DNA of 64,000 nt, taken from positions 1 through 64,000 of the forward strand of contig JAAVTG010000151.1 in NCBI GenBank assembly GCA_011947345.1, read 5' to 3'. A program made the translations under genes and the position numbers. Below the pieces are notes generated by a model. The model did not search any database. It was not told the DNA's origin and worked only from the letters and a program-made list of their open reading frames with translations. Below are positions 34,399 to 44,797 of this stretch, one piece after another. Positions within the stretch are counted from its first letter, which is position 1, and each line of letters begins with the position of its first letter. Origin of the DNA: Phytophthora quininea (taxonomy: Eukaryota; Oomycota; Peronosporomycetes; Peronosporales; Peronosporaceae).

Positions 34399-34503
34399 CA
34401 GCAGTCCCTCCGCCGGTATGAACCGGATCAGGTTCTAAGGGTCTAATCTCAGCCGGTCAGCGCATGGAACTCGTCCATGACTGGCATCGGCACCCCTCGC
34501 TGG
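34399..34503 (-). promoter_or_regulatory. TPP riboswitch (THI element)
   Basis: Read on the minus strand, the TPP aptamer consensus is present in order: GAGGGGTGCC, CTGAGA, ACCCTTAGAACCTGATC, a CCGG...CCGG stem and CGGAGGGA. Closing P1 is CAGC/GCTG. P3 is CATGGA/TCCATG, while the second riboswitch in this window has CACGGA/TCCGTG, a compensatory pair change. The aptamer ends about 75-80 bases before the donor of the 5' intron of the transporter gene. In known eukaryotic cases TPP binding changes splicing, so control of the 34321/34325 donors is a reasonable inference. Confidence 0.95.
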
Positions 34504-35035
34504 TTGCACGTCAGTCTCTACAAACCCCAACCGGAGGCAAGAAATGGACCAAAGAGAGGAGGGGTAAATACCGGAACGGAGACCGTGGGAAGTAGGCTCT
34601 TGGTTTGGTTCTTGCGGAGCTCTTGAGTCTCTCGAGACGAATTCGCAAGTGAGACTTTCTGCGACTCAGCCAGCTACACAGGTGGGTGAGATTTGTGCAC
34701 GCGCTGGAGAGCAACTGGCACCAAGCCCATGGTTGCAAGCGTCCCGTCGCGACAGTCATAAATTGACCTTTTTCCTACCCTAGGATGGCACATCACACTT
34801 GTCAACGCCTCTAGACGCTTCAACAGCACTCATTGCTTCAATTTACCACGCCAACTAGCTAGCTGTACCTTGGCCGAGCGAGCAATGTACAGCGACTCGA
34901 CTCATGTGATAGTGTAAGTTCGCGCAAGAAGCTTCCCCACTTGATAGTCAGCATGACAACGACAACCTGTCGCTGGCACTTGTGACACCATCATCATGCA
35001 GAGATTACCATGTCGGGCTGCAGCACCAAGTCCAG

Positions 35036-36327
35036 CTACACTGTGTCGGGTTTAGCTGGCAAATGACCTTCAACCGGACGCAGATCCCATTCATCCAGCA
35101 GCCCAACAATTGCGTCGTTAGAATTGACGGCCGCCGCCTCCAACGCGCAGTGGATATCGCGCCCCAAAGACTTTCCCCACGGCTGCTTCTTCATGGTCTC
35201 TAGCAGCAGCTTCACGATCTCCACTTGGTTACACATTGCTGCTTTGATCAACGCAGAGCCAAGTCTACTTGGTGTTGTATCAAGAAGTAGCACCTCCACC
35301 ACAGCAGCATGGCCATTCATCGTAGCAGCTCCCAGCGCGTTCTCGACCGCGTCGGAATCTGTGTCAACCTCAGGAAGCAGCAACCGCACAATTGGAGCGT
35401 GGCCATTTGCCGCTGCGGCGACCAAAACTCGACCATTGTCCTTGGACGTCCCCAACCCCAGCAACATCCGAACCACTCCGGCGTGGCCTCCAGTAGCAGC
35501 CCTCTCCATCAGCCCTGTCACGTCGTCCAGCTCGCCACTCTCTCCCAGCAACAGCGCCACCGTCTCGACGTGTCCATTCTCCGCAGCCTCGTACAGCGCG
35601 TTCCGAATCGACAAGGACTCTCCGGTTGGGTTGAACACCCACGGAATCATCATCATGACCACAGCGATGTGGTTGTTTCTTGCCGCAGCCTTCAGAGCGG
35701 GAGGCAGAGCGAATCTGTCCTGGAACTTTTCGCACAGAACTTGGACAACGTGGGCGTGGCCATTAGCTGCAGCAAGTTGCAGAGCTTCCCTGAATTGCAG
35801 TGATGTTGGTACCTCTTGAGCAGCCACTGGACAGCGTCCAAGTGGCCGTTGGCGGCAGCTCCGTTCAGAGCCTTCGTGGAGCAGCCTTCCCTGCGGTTTG
35901 TACGCAGCCACTTGAGAATGTCCACTCTCCCTCTGTCGGCAGCGCCGTTCATGGCGTCGACCGTCCACGGACGACAGTGGCCGTAGATCTGCACCATCAG
36001 CTGGAGGTCCAGGTAGGTGGCAGCGTCGATCGTCCTGGGCAGCAGGAAGTCCGAGATGAGCTGCGAGACGTGGGGGAGGGTCTGCAACTTGGTTGGAATC
36101 AGCAGCAGCGCCGTCAGAAGCACAGGGGCGTCTCCATCGTCGGTCAGGAGGAATGTAGTGGTGGTGGTGGTGGCGGTGGTGGTCCCCGTAGCAATTGGGT
36201 TGAGGAAATTCCGTCGCTCGATTCTGGCAAATAGTCCCGTGAATTGCACAGGAAATACCGACGACATATCCAACGCGTCAAAAGCGTCAAAACTGCCCGG
36301 GTTCTCATTCCGCAGCGATGTGTGCAC
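35036..36327 (-). CDS. Ankyrin-repeat protein, minus copy (full set of repeats)
   Basis: The family head (TALLLIPTKLQTLPHVSQ then DFLLPRTIDAATYLDL) is in one frame here because the G5 run at 36072-36076 is intact. Ankyrin repeats follow: GAADRGRVDILKWL, GAAANGHLDAVQWLL, AAANGHAHVVQVL, AAENGHVETVALLLG, AATGGHAGVVRMLLG, AAAANGHAPIVRLLL, AATMNGHAAVVEVLL and AAMCNQVEIVKLLL. One frame break near 35810 is shared with the plus copy, so it is either old or a splice feature not recognised. The protein ends LPAKPDTV. Homology to the plus copy extends upstream to about 36390. Confidence 0.65.
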
Positions 36328-36372
36328 TTCTCGTACTCATGGTCTGCAGCAGCCTCGTCCTTCTCCTCTTCG

Positions 36373-36582
36373 TCAGCACTTTGACCCCACGACTTTGTTC
36401 GTGAATGCGGCGATTTCGAGCGTTCGCTTGCTCCAGGTGTCTTGCTTTCTCGCGCGCTTCTCCTCCCTCGTCAACTTGGCAGAGGAAGTGACGGCACGCG
36501 CAGCTTCAAAGTCGCCATTTGACGGAATGAAGCGGCTGTCCGGGCCATGACTGCGTAAGAATGTCTTCTTCTTCGGTCCCAT
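36373..36582 (-). CDS. Hypothetical basic ORF
   Basis: A 69-codon frame (MGPKKKTFLRSHGPDSRF...) is lysine/arginine-rich with a helical stretch (SSAKLTREEKRARKQDTW). No family is recognised. It sits at the outer limit of the ankyrin duplication, so it may be a fragment of a gene cut by the rearrangement. Confidence 0.3.
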   Translation of the reverse strand: MGPKKKTFLRSHGPDSRFIPSNGDFEAARAVTSSAKLTREEKRARKQDTWSKRTLEIAAFTNKVVGSKC

Positions 36583-37067
36583 TCGAGTTCCGACAGCTTG
36601 GGTGCGTTCCAGCCCGCAGGAAAAATAATAGCCAATTTCATAATGTTTTTTTACCTGTGTTTCCAATTTACAGGTGCATGCTTTTGTGTCTACAAGTACA
36701 CGTAGTTGTCGAAGAATCCCCGACGCTTTCTGCGGACGACAGAATCGGAAACTGCAATGGATGTCGAACCTACGGTAACAAAACTGCGCGAAGAGACCCA
36801 AGCTTGTTGATCAACAGCAAATTCAGGCAAATGTATAGGCAAAAGAAGCCTCGTCATGAAAATCACTCTGCTCGCAACGGCTAAGTTAGTAGTATCTGGC
36901 GTAGGGAAGCCCTGCTGCTACATTAGCACTTACTTAAACAAAATACTTAGAAGTAATATCGTAATCTGTAGCCGTCCCGTTGAGGACTCGACAAACCCAC
37001 AAACCCGACGTATTTCTCGATTCGTGCCGTGGGGTACCTGTCAAACTACGGAAAGTTGTCGAGCACA
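36583..37067. other. Effector-gene debris, no intact gene
   Basis: Short pieces resemble the local RxLR family: LLINSKFRQMY near 36810-36840 (like the Y-S-K-F block) and MKITLLATAKLVV at 36856 (like a signal peptide). The last 60 bases before 37068 resemble the leader of the 52162 effector. No open gene remains. Confidence 0.4.
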
Positions 37068-37527
37068 ATGCGACTTCGTGTTGTCATCCTATTAGCAACC
37101 GCAACACTTGCTGTGACCGGAGATGCAGGTGCTCGAGCCAACGATGGCGAAATTTACTGTTCCCGATGGCAACGGCGACCGACGATTGCTGAGAGGACAC
37201 CGGCAAGGAGGAAGGAGTGGCGATATTAAAATCAACTCGGTCGATGACGAAGAGCGAGCGTTACCTTCCATGTCGACGACTAGTAAGAAGCGGGCGAAAA
37301 TTGAGGGGAGGGAGGCGAACTGGCGGTCCGCGAGAGATTTACGCCCACGACGTTCTACCGGTGGCTAGGACTCGAAAAATTGCCTCGCAACCACCCGAAA
37401 TGGCTGATGTACAGCAAATTCAAGGAGGCGTACAAGCTAAAGAACCCGAAAAATCCAAGAGATCTTTCAAGCCAAAGAAACCTCGCTTATTGAGACTCAA
37501 GATGAACCGCAAATTCAGGGAATCGTA
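37068..37527 (+). pseudogene. RxLR effector pseudogene (RLLR-DDEER)
   Basis: It opens with a signal peptide (MRLRVVILLATATLAVTGDAGA), then RLLR and DDEERALPS, and a C-terminal part parallel to the intact gene at 52162-52611, in shifting frames. Compared with that gene, about two bases are missing near 37140. One G is missing in the G4 run at 37305-37308 and one A in the A5 run near 37449. The first change is not a simple run error, so this copy may be truly broken. The leader is homologous to that of 52162. Confidence 0.7.
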
Positions 37528-38222
37528 AAAGCAGAAAAAGTTTTGAGAAGCACTTAAGACAAGCAACTACAAGTACAACTATTTCAAACCTCTGAGTATT
37601 CTCTGTCATTCGGTGGATATCACAAAAAAATTAACGCAGTGGGAACTGATGGAGTTTACCTGGAAAAATGAACTTGCGGGTTAAAAATGTCGGGTTATGT
37701 TTGCACGAGCTCACTTGTGCCTTTGTCGCAGTCCTGATCAGTGTTACTACAATTTCATTCGATTTTCTTGAAACTGGTATCGCGTCGTTGACAATGAGAG
37801 GCTGTGTAGACATCCTCGGCAACCCAACGAGCATCAGTTTGTGTTGACAGTAATGAAAGACAGGTAAATATCCGTAGCAGTGACGTGGGCATTTGCGATT
37901 ATGGACTAGACGGGGATACCGGAGTTGCTGCTATAAAAACTGGGCTTGAAGCTGGACAGGAACGGGATTTTGTCAGGTTGGAGTTTGTACGGGTATCGGC
38001 AAACATTTTGGCGGGGAAGTTGATGTGCAGAATAATTGACTCATCCAGAGGCCTTGCCAATTGTCCTGTCATCCGACTGCAAACCTCGGTGCGGTGCAAG
38101 TTGCTTTGTGATGTGTGCGAAAACTCTATTTGAGCGAGTTCGTTTGACTGGATCGCAGAGATCTCACTTCCAAATTCACGTCAAAGGTGTCAGATATCGA
38201 CAAATTTGTTGGCTAGCTTACG
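37528..38222. other. Intergenic, no gene and no riboswitch
   Basis: I searched this stretch for the TPP aptamer words (CTGAGA, ACCCTTAGAACCTGATC, GGAGGGA) and found none. Homology to the other transporter copy begins only at the ATG at 38223. Confidence 0.6.
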
Positions 38223-39819
38223 ATGTTAGCAAGTGGAGTCACCTATGGCGTCATGATCGCCACTTTGACTGCCGTGGCCATCTACGCCGTCATCGTCAGT
38301 CGAACGATGGACGTCACCAGCATCAAGAACTTCGTCAGGTATGGCCACAATGATGTTGCTATGATCAGTATATTTTCTCATCTTAACATTATTTTTCCTT
38401 AGTGCCAAGAACTCGACGAGTGCTCTGCGTCTAGCCTGGTGCTTCTTTGCCGCTGGAATGGGGTCGTCGGCTCTGTTCACCTTCCCGGAGATTGGAGTCG
38501 ATGCTGGCTCGTGGGGCGTCATCGGGTACGCCCTCTCGTGCGCGTCAGCTATGTTGGCTTTGGGTTTTGCCGGCCCTTACATGCGGTCGGCCATTGGCGA
38601 CAATCTCACCATGACGGAGGTCATCTCGAAGCGCTTTGGCTACGTCATGCAGGCCTACGTGGCGCTGATCGCTGTCTTCAGCCAGTTCATCTCGCTAGCG
38701 TCTGAGTTGACGTGTGTGGTGCAGCTCACAGTCATGATGTCGCCTAACGCAAATCCGATCGTCCCGCTGCTGGTGGTCGTGCTGCTTACGAACGTCTATC
38801 TCTTGGTCGGTGGTCTGCGTGCCAGTTTGGCCACAGACGTCTGGCAAGGCATCGGTGCTGTGATTTTGGTCGCCGCTGTGTGCATCGCCATGTGCTTCCA
38901 CGTCTCCATTCCCGACGGTGCCTGGTCGAAGACCAACGTCGCTGCCTTCACCGTTGATGGCTTCGAGACGCTCGTGACTCTGGTGATCGCTGTGTCAGCC
39001 AACGAGCTCTTCTTCACAAGTTTTTGGCAGCGAGTATTTGCTGCCCACGACGACGCCACCGTTCGCAAAGCGGTGTACATTTGCTGTGTCATCATGGTCC
39101 TCTTCACGGTGGCGCTCGCTATCGCCGGCATGGTTTCCTACTTGGCGTATCCCGACGGCGTGTACTTCTTCGCTGTTCTGATGGACATGGGGCATGGCTG
39201 GGAAGTGCTGATCATCATTGTCATCGCCATGATGTCAAGTGGTGCGGCGGATTCGCTCCAATTGGGAATTGTCGGTGAGCTGACTGCGGTCTTCCCCAAG
39301 CTGAACTTGCTGCACGCCCGTATCATCTGCGGTAAGTTTAAATCCATTCGACCGGTACTGTGTTGGGCATGCTAATTTTCTGTGTTGCTTGTAGCTCTGC
39401 TCAATGTGCCTGCCGTCGTGATCGCCTACCACCAATACAACATTTTGAACCTGTTCCTGATCGCTGACTTGGTGTGCTCGTCTGCGGTCGGGCCGATGCT
39501 GCTGTGCACGTGGAAGCCAGCGACTCGGGTCGGTGCATTGGCTGGCTGTGCTGCGGGTCTCGTCACCATCTTCATCTGCGGCGTCATTGCGCAAGGCAAA
39601 TTTGTCGGCGGTTTTAACTGGTTCGTGTTGCCCGAGGGCTTCTACTCTCAGAACAGCATGATCACCTTCATCGTGGCGCTCATTATTCCGCCGATCGCGA
39701 CGGTGGTGGTCTCGCTGGCCATGCCTACGACGGAAGCCCAACCCAATGATGGCGGCTACCTGCTTGAGCATGGCCCGAAATCATCGTCCACGGCGGAAAA
39801 AGGTGGGGATCAGGCCTAA
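38223..39819 (+). CDS. Sodium:solute symporter (DUR3/Dur31-like), copy without riboswitch
   Basis: Exons are 38223-38338, 38403-39331 and 39395-39819, giving 489 residues. Exon 1, intron 1 (apart from one T-run base), exon 2 and intron 2 are nearly identical to the minus-strand copy (32659-34254). Exon 3 is alike until about 39640 and then clearly diverges (VALIIPPIATVVVSLAM against VTLIVPPIVTVIVSLAM). The C-terminus ends AEKGGDQA instead of EKEVEQD. Its upstream region is unrelated, without aptamer, 5' intron or N-terminal extension, so translation must start at this ATG, inside what is probably the first helix. It may be constitutive or silent. Confidence 0.82.
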
Positions 39820-39889
39820 GAGACTCCCTTGAAGACTCCCCAGCCATAAGGACACTAATCGCCAAGAATCTTTCGCAGCAGGTCGTCGT

Positions 39890-40306
39890 CTATTTTTCTT
39901 TCTTGAGAACTTTTCGAAGCAGGGTGTTGTACTTCTCTGGGGACTGGGCCTTGTACTTCTTGATAAATTTGCTGTAGAGGAGCCACTTCGAATGCGATCG
40001 CGGCAAGTTGGCCAGATTCATACCGAAATACAGGTCCTTCGGGGCGGCTCCAACCCCAAGCAGTTGGTCTACTTTTATGTTCGTTTCCTTAATGAGTTTC
40101 TTCCGTTTCGTCGACGATGTTGCCATGGAAGGCAAAGATGCTCTCTCTTCATCGTCGTCGTGGATGGTTCCGATGCCACCACTCTCTCCTTCCTCTTCAA
40201 TATTCACCAGGAATCGTCGGCCGCCGTTGTCACCGTGGCCTTGGGCACCTGCATCATCGATCAGGGACAGCGTGGCTACTGCTACGAGGACGACATGGAG
40301 ACGCAT
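39890..40306 (-). CDS. RxLR-type effector, RFLV-DDDEER variant
   Basis: An intact 138-codon frame begins with a signal peptide (MRLHVVLVAVATLSLIDDAGA). The host-translocation motif reads RFLV instead of RFLR, followed by DDDEER. The C-terminal part has the family block LPRSHSKWLLYSKF and a lysine-rich end (VLKKEK). RxLR proteins are secreted by the pathogen and act in plant cells; the target is unknown. Its leader is homologous, in inverted orientation, to that of the 52162-52611 gene. It is convergent with the transporter at 39819. Confidence 0.85.
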   Translation of the reverse strand: MRLHVVLVAVATLSLIDDAGAQGHGDNGGRRFLVNIEEEGESGGIGTIHDDDEERASLPSMATSSTKRKKLIKETNIKVDQLLGVGAAPKDLYFGMNLANLPRSHSKWLLYSKFIKKYKAQSPEKYNTLLRKVLKKEK

Positions 40307-40600
40307 TGTGGTCTACAAGATCACACGGCTTGCCTTGCCCACCACCGAGCGGATTGCGAAATAGGTCGGGTTTGTCGGGTGCACATCGGAGCGGCCTTGC
40401 TGATTGCGACTTTTGTTGACGGGGCATACGAATATGATGTGTACGAGCAGACATGGAGCGAGCAGCGCTGCCGATTGCTCGCAATGAGATCCGTCTGGGG
40501 TTTTCAACGCAGAAATCACCACGTAAAATACGCGAGACAAGGCCAGCTAAAATAACAAGAACTCCCACGATCACGTCTGAACCGTCAGGTAGTCAGTCTA
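40307..40600 (-). promoter_or_regulatory. Effector leader/promoter, inverted copy of 51818-52161
   Basis: About 290 bases upstream of the RxLR gene match, in reverse complement, the region upstream of the effector at 52162. The homology includes TAGACCACAATGCGTCTCC at the start codon and TAGTCAGTCTAC farther out. The copy at 51818-52161 carries an extra tandem duplication. The pair suggests duplication of gene plus promoter. Confidence 0.65.
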
Positions 40601-40800
40601 CTTACTCATTATCATCTGTTTCTCTACTATTAATATGGTGCTCCATAGCATATGGACCATATGTACAGGAAAGCGATACCACGATATTCTATCGGAACTG
40701 AATCCTCGCAATCAAGTTATCCTACGATGTGCCAAACATATTCATTGCTTCGCTGCTGAGGGGGAAAAGAGAAGAAGAAATACGTTGATTAACTGTAAAG

Positions 40801-40802
40801 GG

Positions 40803-40850
<48 letters not shown>
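40801..40850. repeat. (GA)n microsatellite
   Basis: About 23 uninterrupted GA units after a short G run. No gene was found between this and 41947; the sequence there is AT-rich, with two imperfect copies of an ~80-base unit near 41250-41340 and 41485-41570. Confidence 0.95.
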
Positions 40851-40853
<3 letters not shown>

Positions 40854-41964
40854 AGCTAGGATCGTAGCAAAGTTTGCATCTTGCTCAGGACAGATTCATG
40901 GCCCGCTTGCAAGTCCTGAAAAAATCGCGTCTTTGTTCATCGCAAAAAGTGCCATCGTATTTTCTATGACTTTCGACCATGCTTGGTACTAGTACATGTA
41001 AAGTTTCATCTTGACCTGCAAATGGTGTGTGCAGAGGTTCGGATTAGCGGGAATAATCGAGTATTAGGATTATTGATACAAGAGCTGCTATTGTTATTAA
41101 TATACCACGATACTTTTGAAAAATTGAGAGCCCTGTAGTAGTATTAGTCAAATTGTATTAATACTTCGATGATACTTTGGGCAAACGAGCAGTGAAACGT
41201 CTGAAGAAGCTGTTTCGGAGACAAGCATCAAGAACCTGTGGTTTTAGCAGTGAAGACTTGTCAGGTGTTTGTGACACAAGAATGTGTACAGGCGAGCTCG
41301 GACCAGCTGTGGTACGTGTAAATGTGCTGGACGACTGCGATGGAAGAAGCGTGGTAAGCGCCAGGTCCATGAAGACACCACACATTTGAGTTGGTCCAGT
41401 CAGTCCACACAAACCAGCCAGGCATCGTTCACAAGAATGGAGAAGTCCGGATAAAGATCATAGAGCCTGTAGTCTTGGCAATAGAGACTTGTCAAGGGTT
41501 TCTTGGTCAAGAACATGTTCAGGCGAGCTCGAACTGACCATGGCTCGTATAAAAGTACTGGATGGCTGCCCAGAGATCGTGTGCAACATCTAGTACGTTA
41601 CACTATAGCTAGTCACCTCATACTCGCCTGTCCTCGAAGTGACTTCCGACTGCTTGGTTTGTTGCTCCGATTCCTGATTAAGATTTTGCATTTCACAATT
41701 CAACTACCAGGGGTTCCAAAGAGACGAGTTTTCGTTGCCTATTCACATTTCATTATTAATTCACCTTTAAAGGTCCCAACTGACAGGAATCTGTATTGTA
41801 CAAGGGCCTGGGCACGTAGATCACCTCTCTGCTCGGCCTTATGGATTGGACTTACAAAGTATTAGCAAGAGTAGTAGATGTAATACAAAAAATGGCATCG
41901 ATATTACTGATATTAATACAAATACGCTAGACAAATATGCTCGTATTAGTATTACTATTTAAAG

Positions 41965-42130
41965 AAAGAAGAAAGAAAGAAACTTAAGTTGATTAACCAG
42001 TCGGATAAACCGTTTTTCTAGCTACGATCGTATACTACTTAGTCGTTCTGCTGCTTAGTTTCGTGGAATCCAAACGTGACGTGCTGGTAGTGTGTTTCGC
42101 GGCGCAGGTGGGTCAAAGCCTAACTTCGCC
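41965..42130 (-). mobile_element. Severely 5'-truncated LINE, 166 bases, with 17-base target duplication
   Basis: In reverse complement this matches the 3' end of the LINE at 43030-44613 (from GAAGTTAGGCTTTGACCC to TTAATCAACTTAA). A TTTCTTTC-type tail ends it on the left. Perfect 17-base duplications flank it: AGTATTACTATTTAAAG at 41948-41964 and 42131-42147. This is the pattern of target-primed reverse transcription. The host sequence is AT-rich and includes a perfect 13-base palindrome arm pair at 42145-42175 (AAGTATTGTATTA). Confidence 0.9.
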
Positions 42131-42469
42131 AGTATTACTATTTAAAGTATTGTATTACTGAATAATACAATACTTCGGATAATCCAACCTCTGTTTTGAT
42201 GATGAGGTATATTGGATTAAAACAACCGGCAAATGGTGTAGACTTACTACCAGCTTGAGACGAACGAACCGGGGCATGAGCTGGTCTGATGGTCTCAACA
42301 AGCAAAGTACCTTCACATAGTCCCGTCGGACACCACGTCTAGCACAATCTAACGAGTTTTTCTAAAGCAAAGGACATCATAATGTACGGAACTGAATGCT
42401 TGCTTCCATGTTTTCCTTCGATGGGCCAGACTTCTCAACCAAGCAAAATTTTCTCCACCTGAATCGGCC

Positions 42470-42844
42470 ATGCGACTGTCGTTCGTGCTCCTGGCCACCC
42501 CCGCGGCGATCCCATTCTCAAACATTGACGCACTCTCCAATTCTGAGCACATCTGGAGGACACCAAATAACGCCAAACAAGAGAATCGTAAGCTTCTGCG
42601 GGCCTACACACCGTTGATGCCGACGACGACGAAGAGAGGATTTCCAGTTTCTCTGAGACACAACAAGATGCTCACGGACAAGCAATACGCTGAGGACGTC
42701 TTCACGCACTGGTTTGAACGAGGCAGTTCTATCGTAGAGGCCAGAAAGAAACCCAAGCATCCCGACTACCTACCACTTTTGACGATTATGTCAAGTTTCG
42801 CAACGGCCTTGACTTCTAGTGGCCGACCGGGAGACAAGCAGTGA
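42470..42844 (+). CDS. RxLR-like secreted effector (KLLR variant, no EER)
   Basis: A 124-codon intact frame with a signal peptide (MRLSFVLLATPAAIPFSNIDA). The motif is RKLLRAY about 20 residues after the predicted cleavage site. A strict R-x-L-R is not met and no dEER follows. The C-terminal part contains VFTHWFERG and DYLPLLTIM. A degenerate copy of the leader and signal-peptide region lies at 51590-51800 on the minus strand. It is probably a member of the RxLR superfamily, judged by layout. Confidence 0.65.
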   Translation: MRLSFVLLATPAAIPFSNIDALSNSEHIWRTPNNAKQENRKLLRAYTPLMPTTTKRGFPVSLRHNKMLTDKQYAEDVFTHWFERGSSIVEARKKPKHPDYLPLLTIMSSFATALTSSGRPGDKQ

Positions 42845-43029
42845 GCTTACCCAAAATGTATAACTTTACTAATGCTAACAAACAATTCAGCGCAACTTTA
42901 AATCTGTTTGATGCAAAGAGCAGAACGAATATCGTCAAGTGCCAACATTTCAACACGCAGCAACTGCCGAGCTTCGTTGACGGCGAGACAGATCGTATTT
43001 CGTTACGTGAACTCTGTTGGAGTGGTCTT

Positions 43030-44613
43030 CATACTCTACAACCGGGTGGGAGCTAGTCGTGGAGGTATTAACATCGTTCCCACTTCATTTGCCATACAAG
43101 CACGGCAAGACGATGGAATTGGGGTACCAGAGATTATGTCCTGCATCCGGAGACAACGTTTTCTCTTCCTTCAAAAATTTGTCAAAGTCCTCGCTTGTCA
43201 TAATGAAAACGACGAAACAGTGTGGTATAGACCCATAGCAGAATTACTACGACACCGATATGGGGAATTTGTACGTCCGTGGTCGGGAGAGTTTTGCTAC
43301 AAAATCCACCTGAACCTCCTGGATGGAAAGCAACAATGCTCCCGTTATGGTGGCGTAAACTACTGCAAGATTGGAGACGCGTAAAATGGCCAAGCAAGTA
43401 CTCATTACGATACACTAGAATGAAGACACTCCAAAACTCGTTATTCAGCCCAATATGGTGGAATGCATCGACAAATTTCCAGGTGTGGCGCAGACAAGAT
43501 GCTCATCGCGCACCACTGGGAACAGGACCCGTCAAATTCCGGTGCCTCTGTAAAGAGCTTGCTTCAAAAGGCAAATGGTGTATAGCAGACTTTCTAGATA
43601 CTTCCCATCGATGGCCAACCCTCATGGTGTTTTTCAGGGGGTATCTACCGAGCTACGTCCAATTCTGGGGTCCAGGGTTGCACTGACGGATATCGCCCAG
43701 CTTTATCGACAGCTAACCCAGGTGTTTGAACGGGTATTGCCACACCCAGAGACAGGTGGAATAAGCGTGGCAACGCGAGGTGCAATGCCGCCGACATTGG
43801 GACTGACAGTCGGAAAAACATCTCGGTTCTTCCCAAATCTAAAATCCCAAGACTGGGACAAATTGTTGCGGCCTGATAGATGCGTGCAACCACACCCCAT
43901 GAAAGTGCTTGGCTGTCCGCAACGACAGATCCATACAACGTTACAACAGATACTCGCCCTCCGCCAGTTTCTGGTTCCTGTTGTCCACGATGTGATGCTG
44001 AGAATGTTCTTTGGAGACCTCATTGTCGGATCAAGGTTGTTCTTCCTCAAGTCGTTAAATCCTACGATTCAACAGTGTGTGAGACGATCATGTGCTGCGA
44101 TAGAAACAGTAGAGCACTGTTTCTTCTCGTGCCCAGCTCTGACGCAAATGTGGACCCCATTGTGGTCCCCATGGCATAAGGCTTTGCGACGGAGTTGGAT
44201 TGGCGATTGCTAATTTTTCCTAAACCACGAGACCTGAATAGGGAGTGGAGGCAGAACCAAAAGGTGGTCCTGCTACTGTGGCGAGTCCACACTGCGATCG
44301 CGTTCCATGCTACGTGGAGATTGAGAAACGACATACTATTCCGTGAAACTACAGCTGAAATACCAAGCGTCCAAAATGTGATGTCCTCTTTTCGACGACA
44401 CTGTCTGTTCATCAATCACCATTCAGCGGAGCTTGGGATTGACGACAAAATTGTAACCTCTGTTCTGGAGAAGTTAGGCTTTGACCCACCTGCGCCGCGA
44501 AACACACTACCAGCAAGTCACGTTTGGATTCCACGAAACTAAGCAGCAGAACGACTAAGTAGCATACGATCGTAGCTAGAAAAACGATTTATCCGACTGG
44601 TTAATCAACTTAA
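43030..44613 (+). mobile_element. L1-type LINE, 5'-truncated, C-terminal third of ORF2 and 3' tail
   Basis: The coding region after the RT domain is seen in several frames: NIVPTSFAIQARQDDG, LLPLWWRKLLQDWRRVKWPS-like text, LFSPIWWNAS, FRCLCKELASKGKWCIADF, RVLPHPETGG and FFGDLIVGSRLFFLKSLNPT. A zf-RVT zinc motif (C-x4-C...VEHCFFSCP) and WRLRNDILFRETTAEIP follow. The last frame ends at 44540-44542; the tail TTAATCAACTTAAATTTC follows. Frame breaks are frequent. The RT core and endonuclease are absent. It is the same family as 20266-21290 and 41965-42130. Confidence 0.85.
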
Positions 44614-44797
44614 ATTTCTTCTTCTCTGTTGGAGTGGTCATAGAATTCCAACGAGGAGCTTAACCGAGAAATAGGAATACTCATCTCCGTTTGGCCACTT
44701 GATTCTGGGGCGTTATTCCGATGATAATCCTCATTCATTCTTCTTCTGTATCCTGAGGCACCGCTCACTTTCGAATTCGTATCTCAAAGCTCAAAGC

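Noticed and set aside
36583..36801. N-terminal extension of the basic ORF at 36373-36582
   Set aside because: The extra residues have low-complexity character and no motif; the ATG at 36582 is a simpler start.
41034..42190. Complete hAT-like element around the small LINE fragment
   Set aside because: CAGAGGTT words occur at both ends, but the inverted match is short and no 8-base duplication was found.
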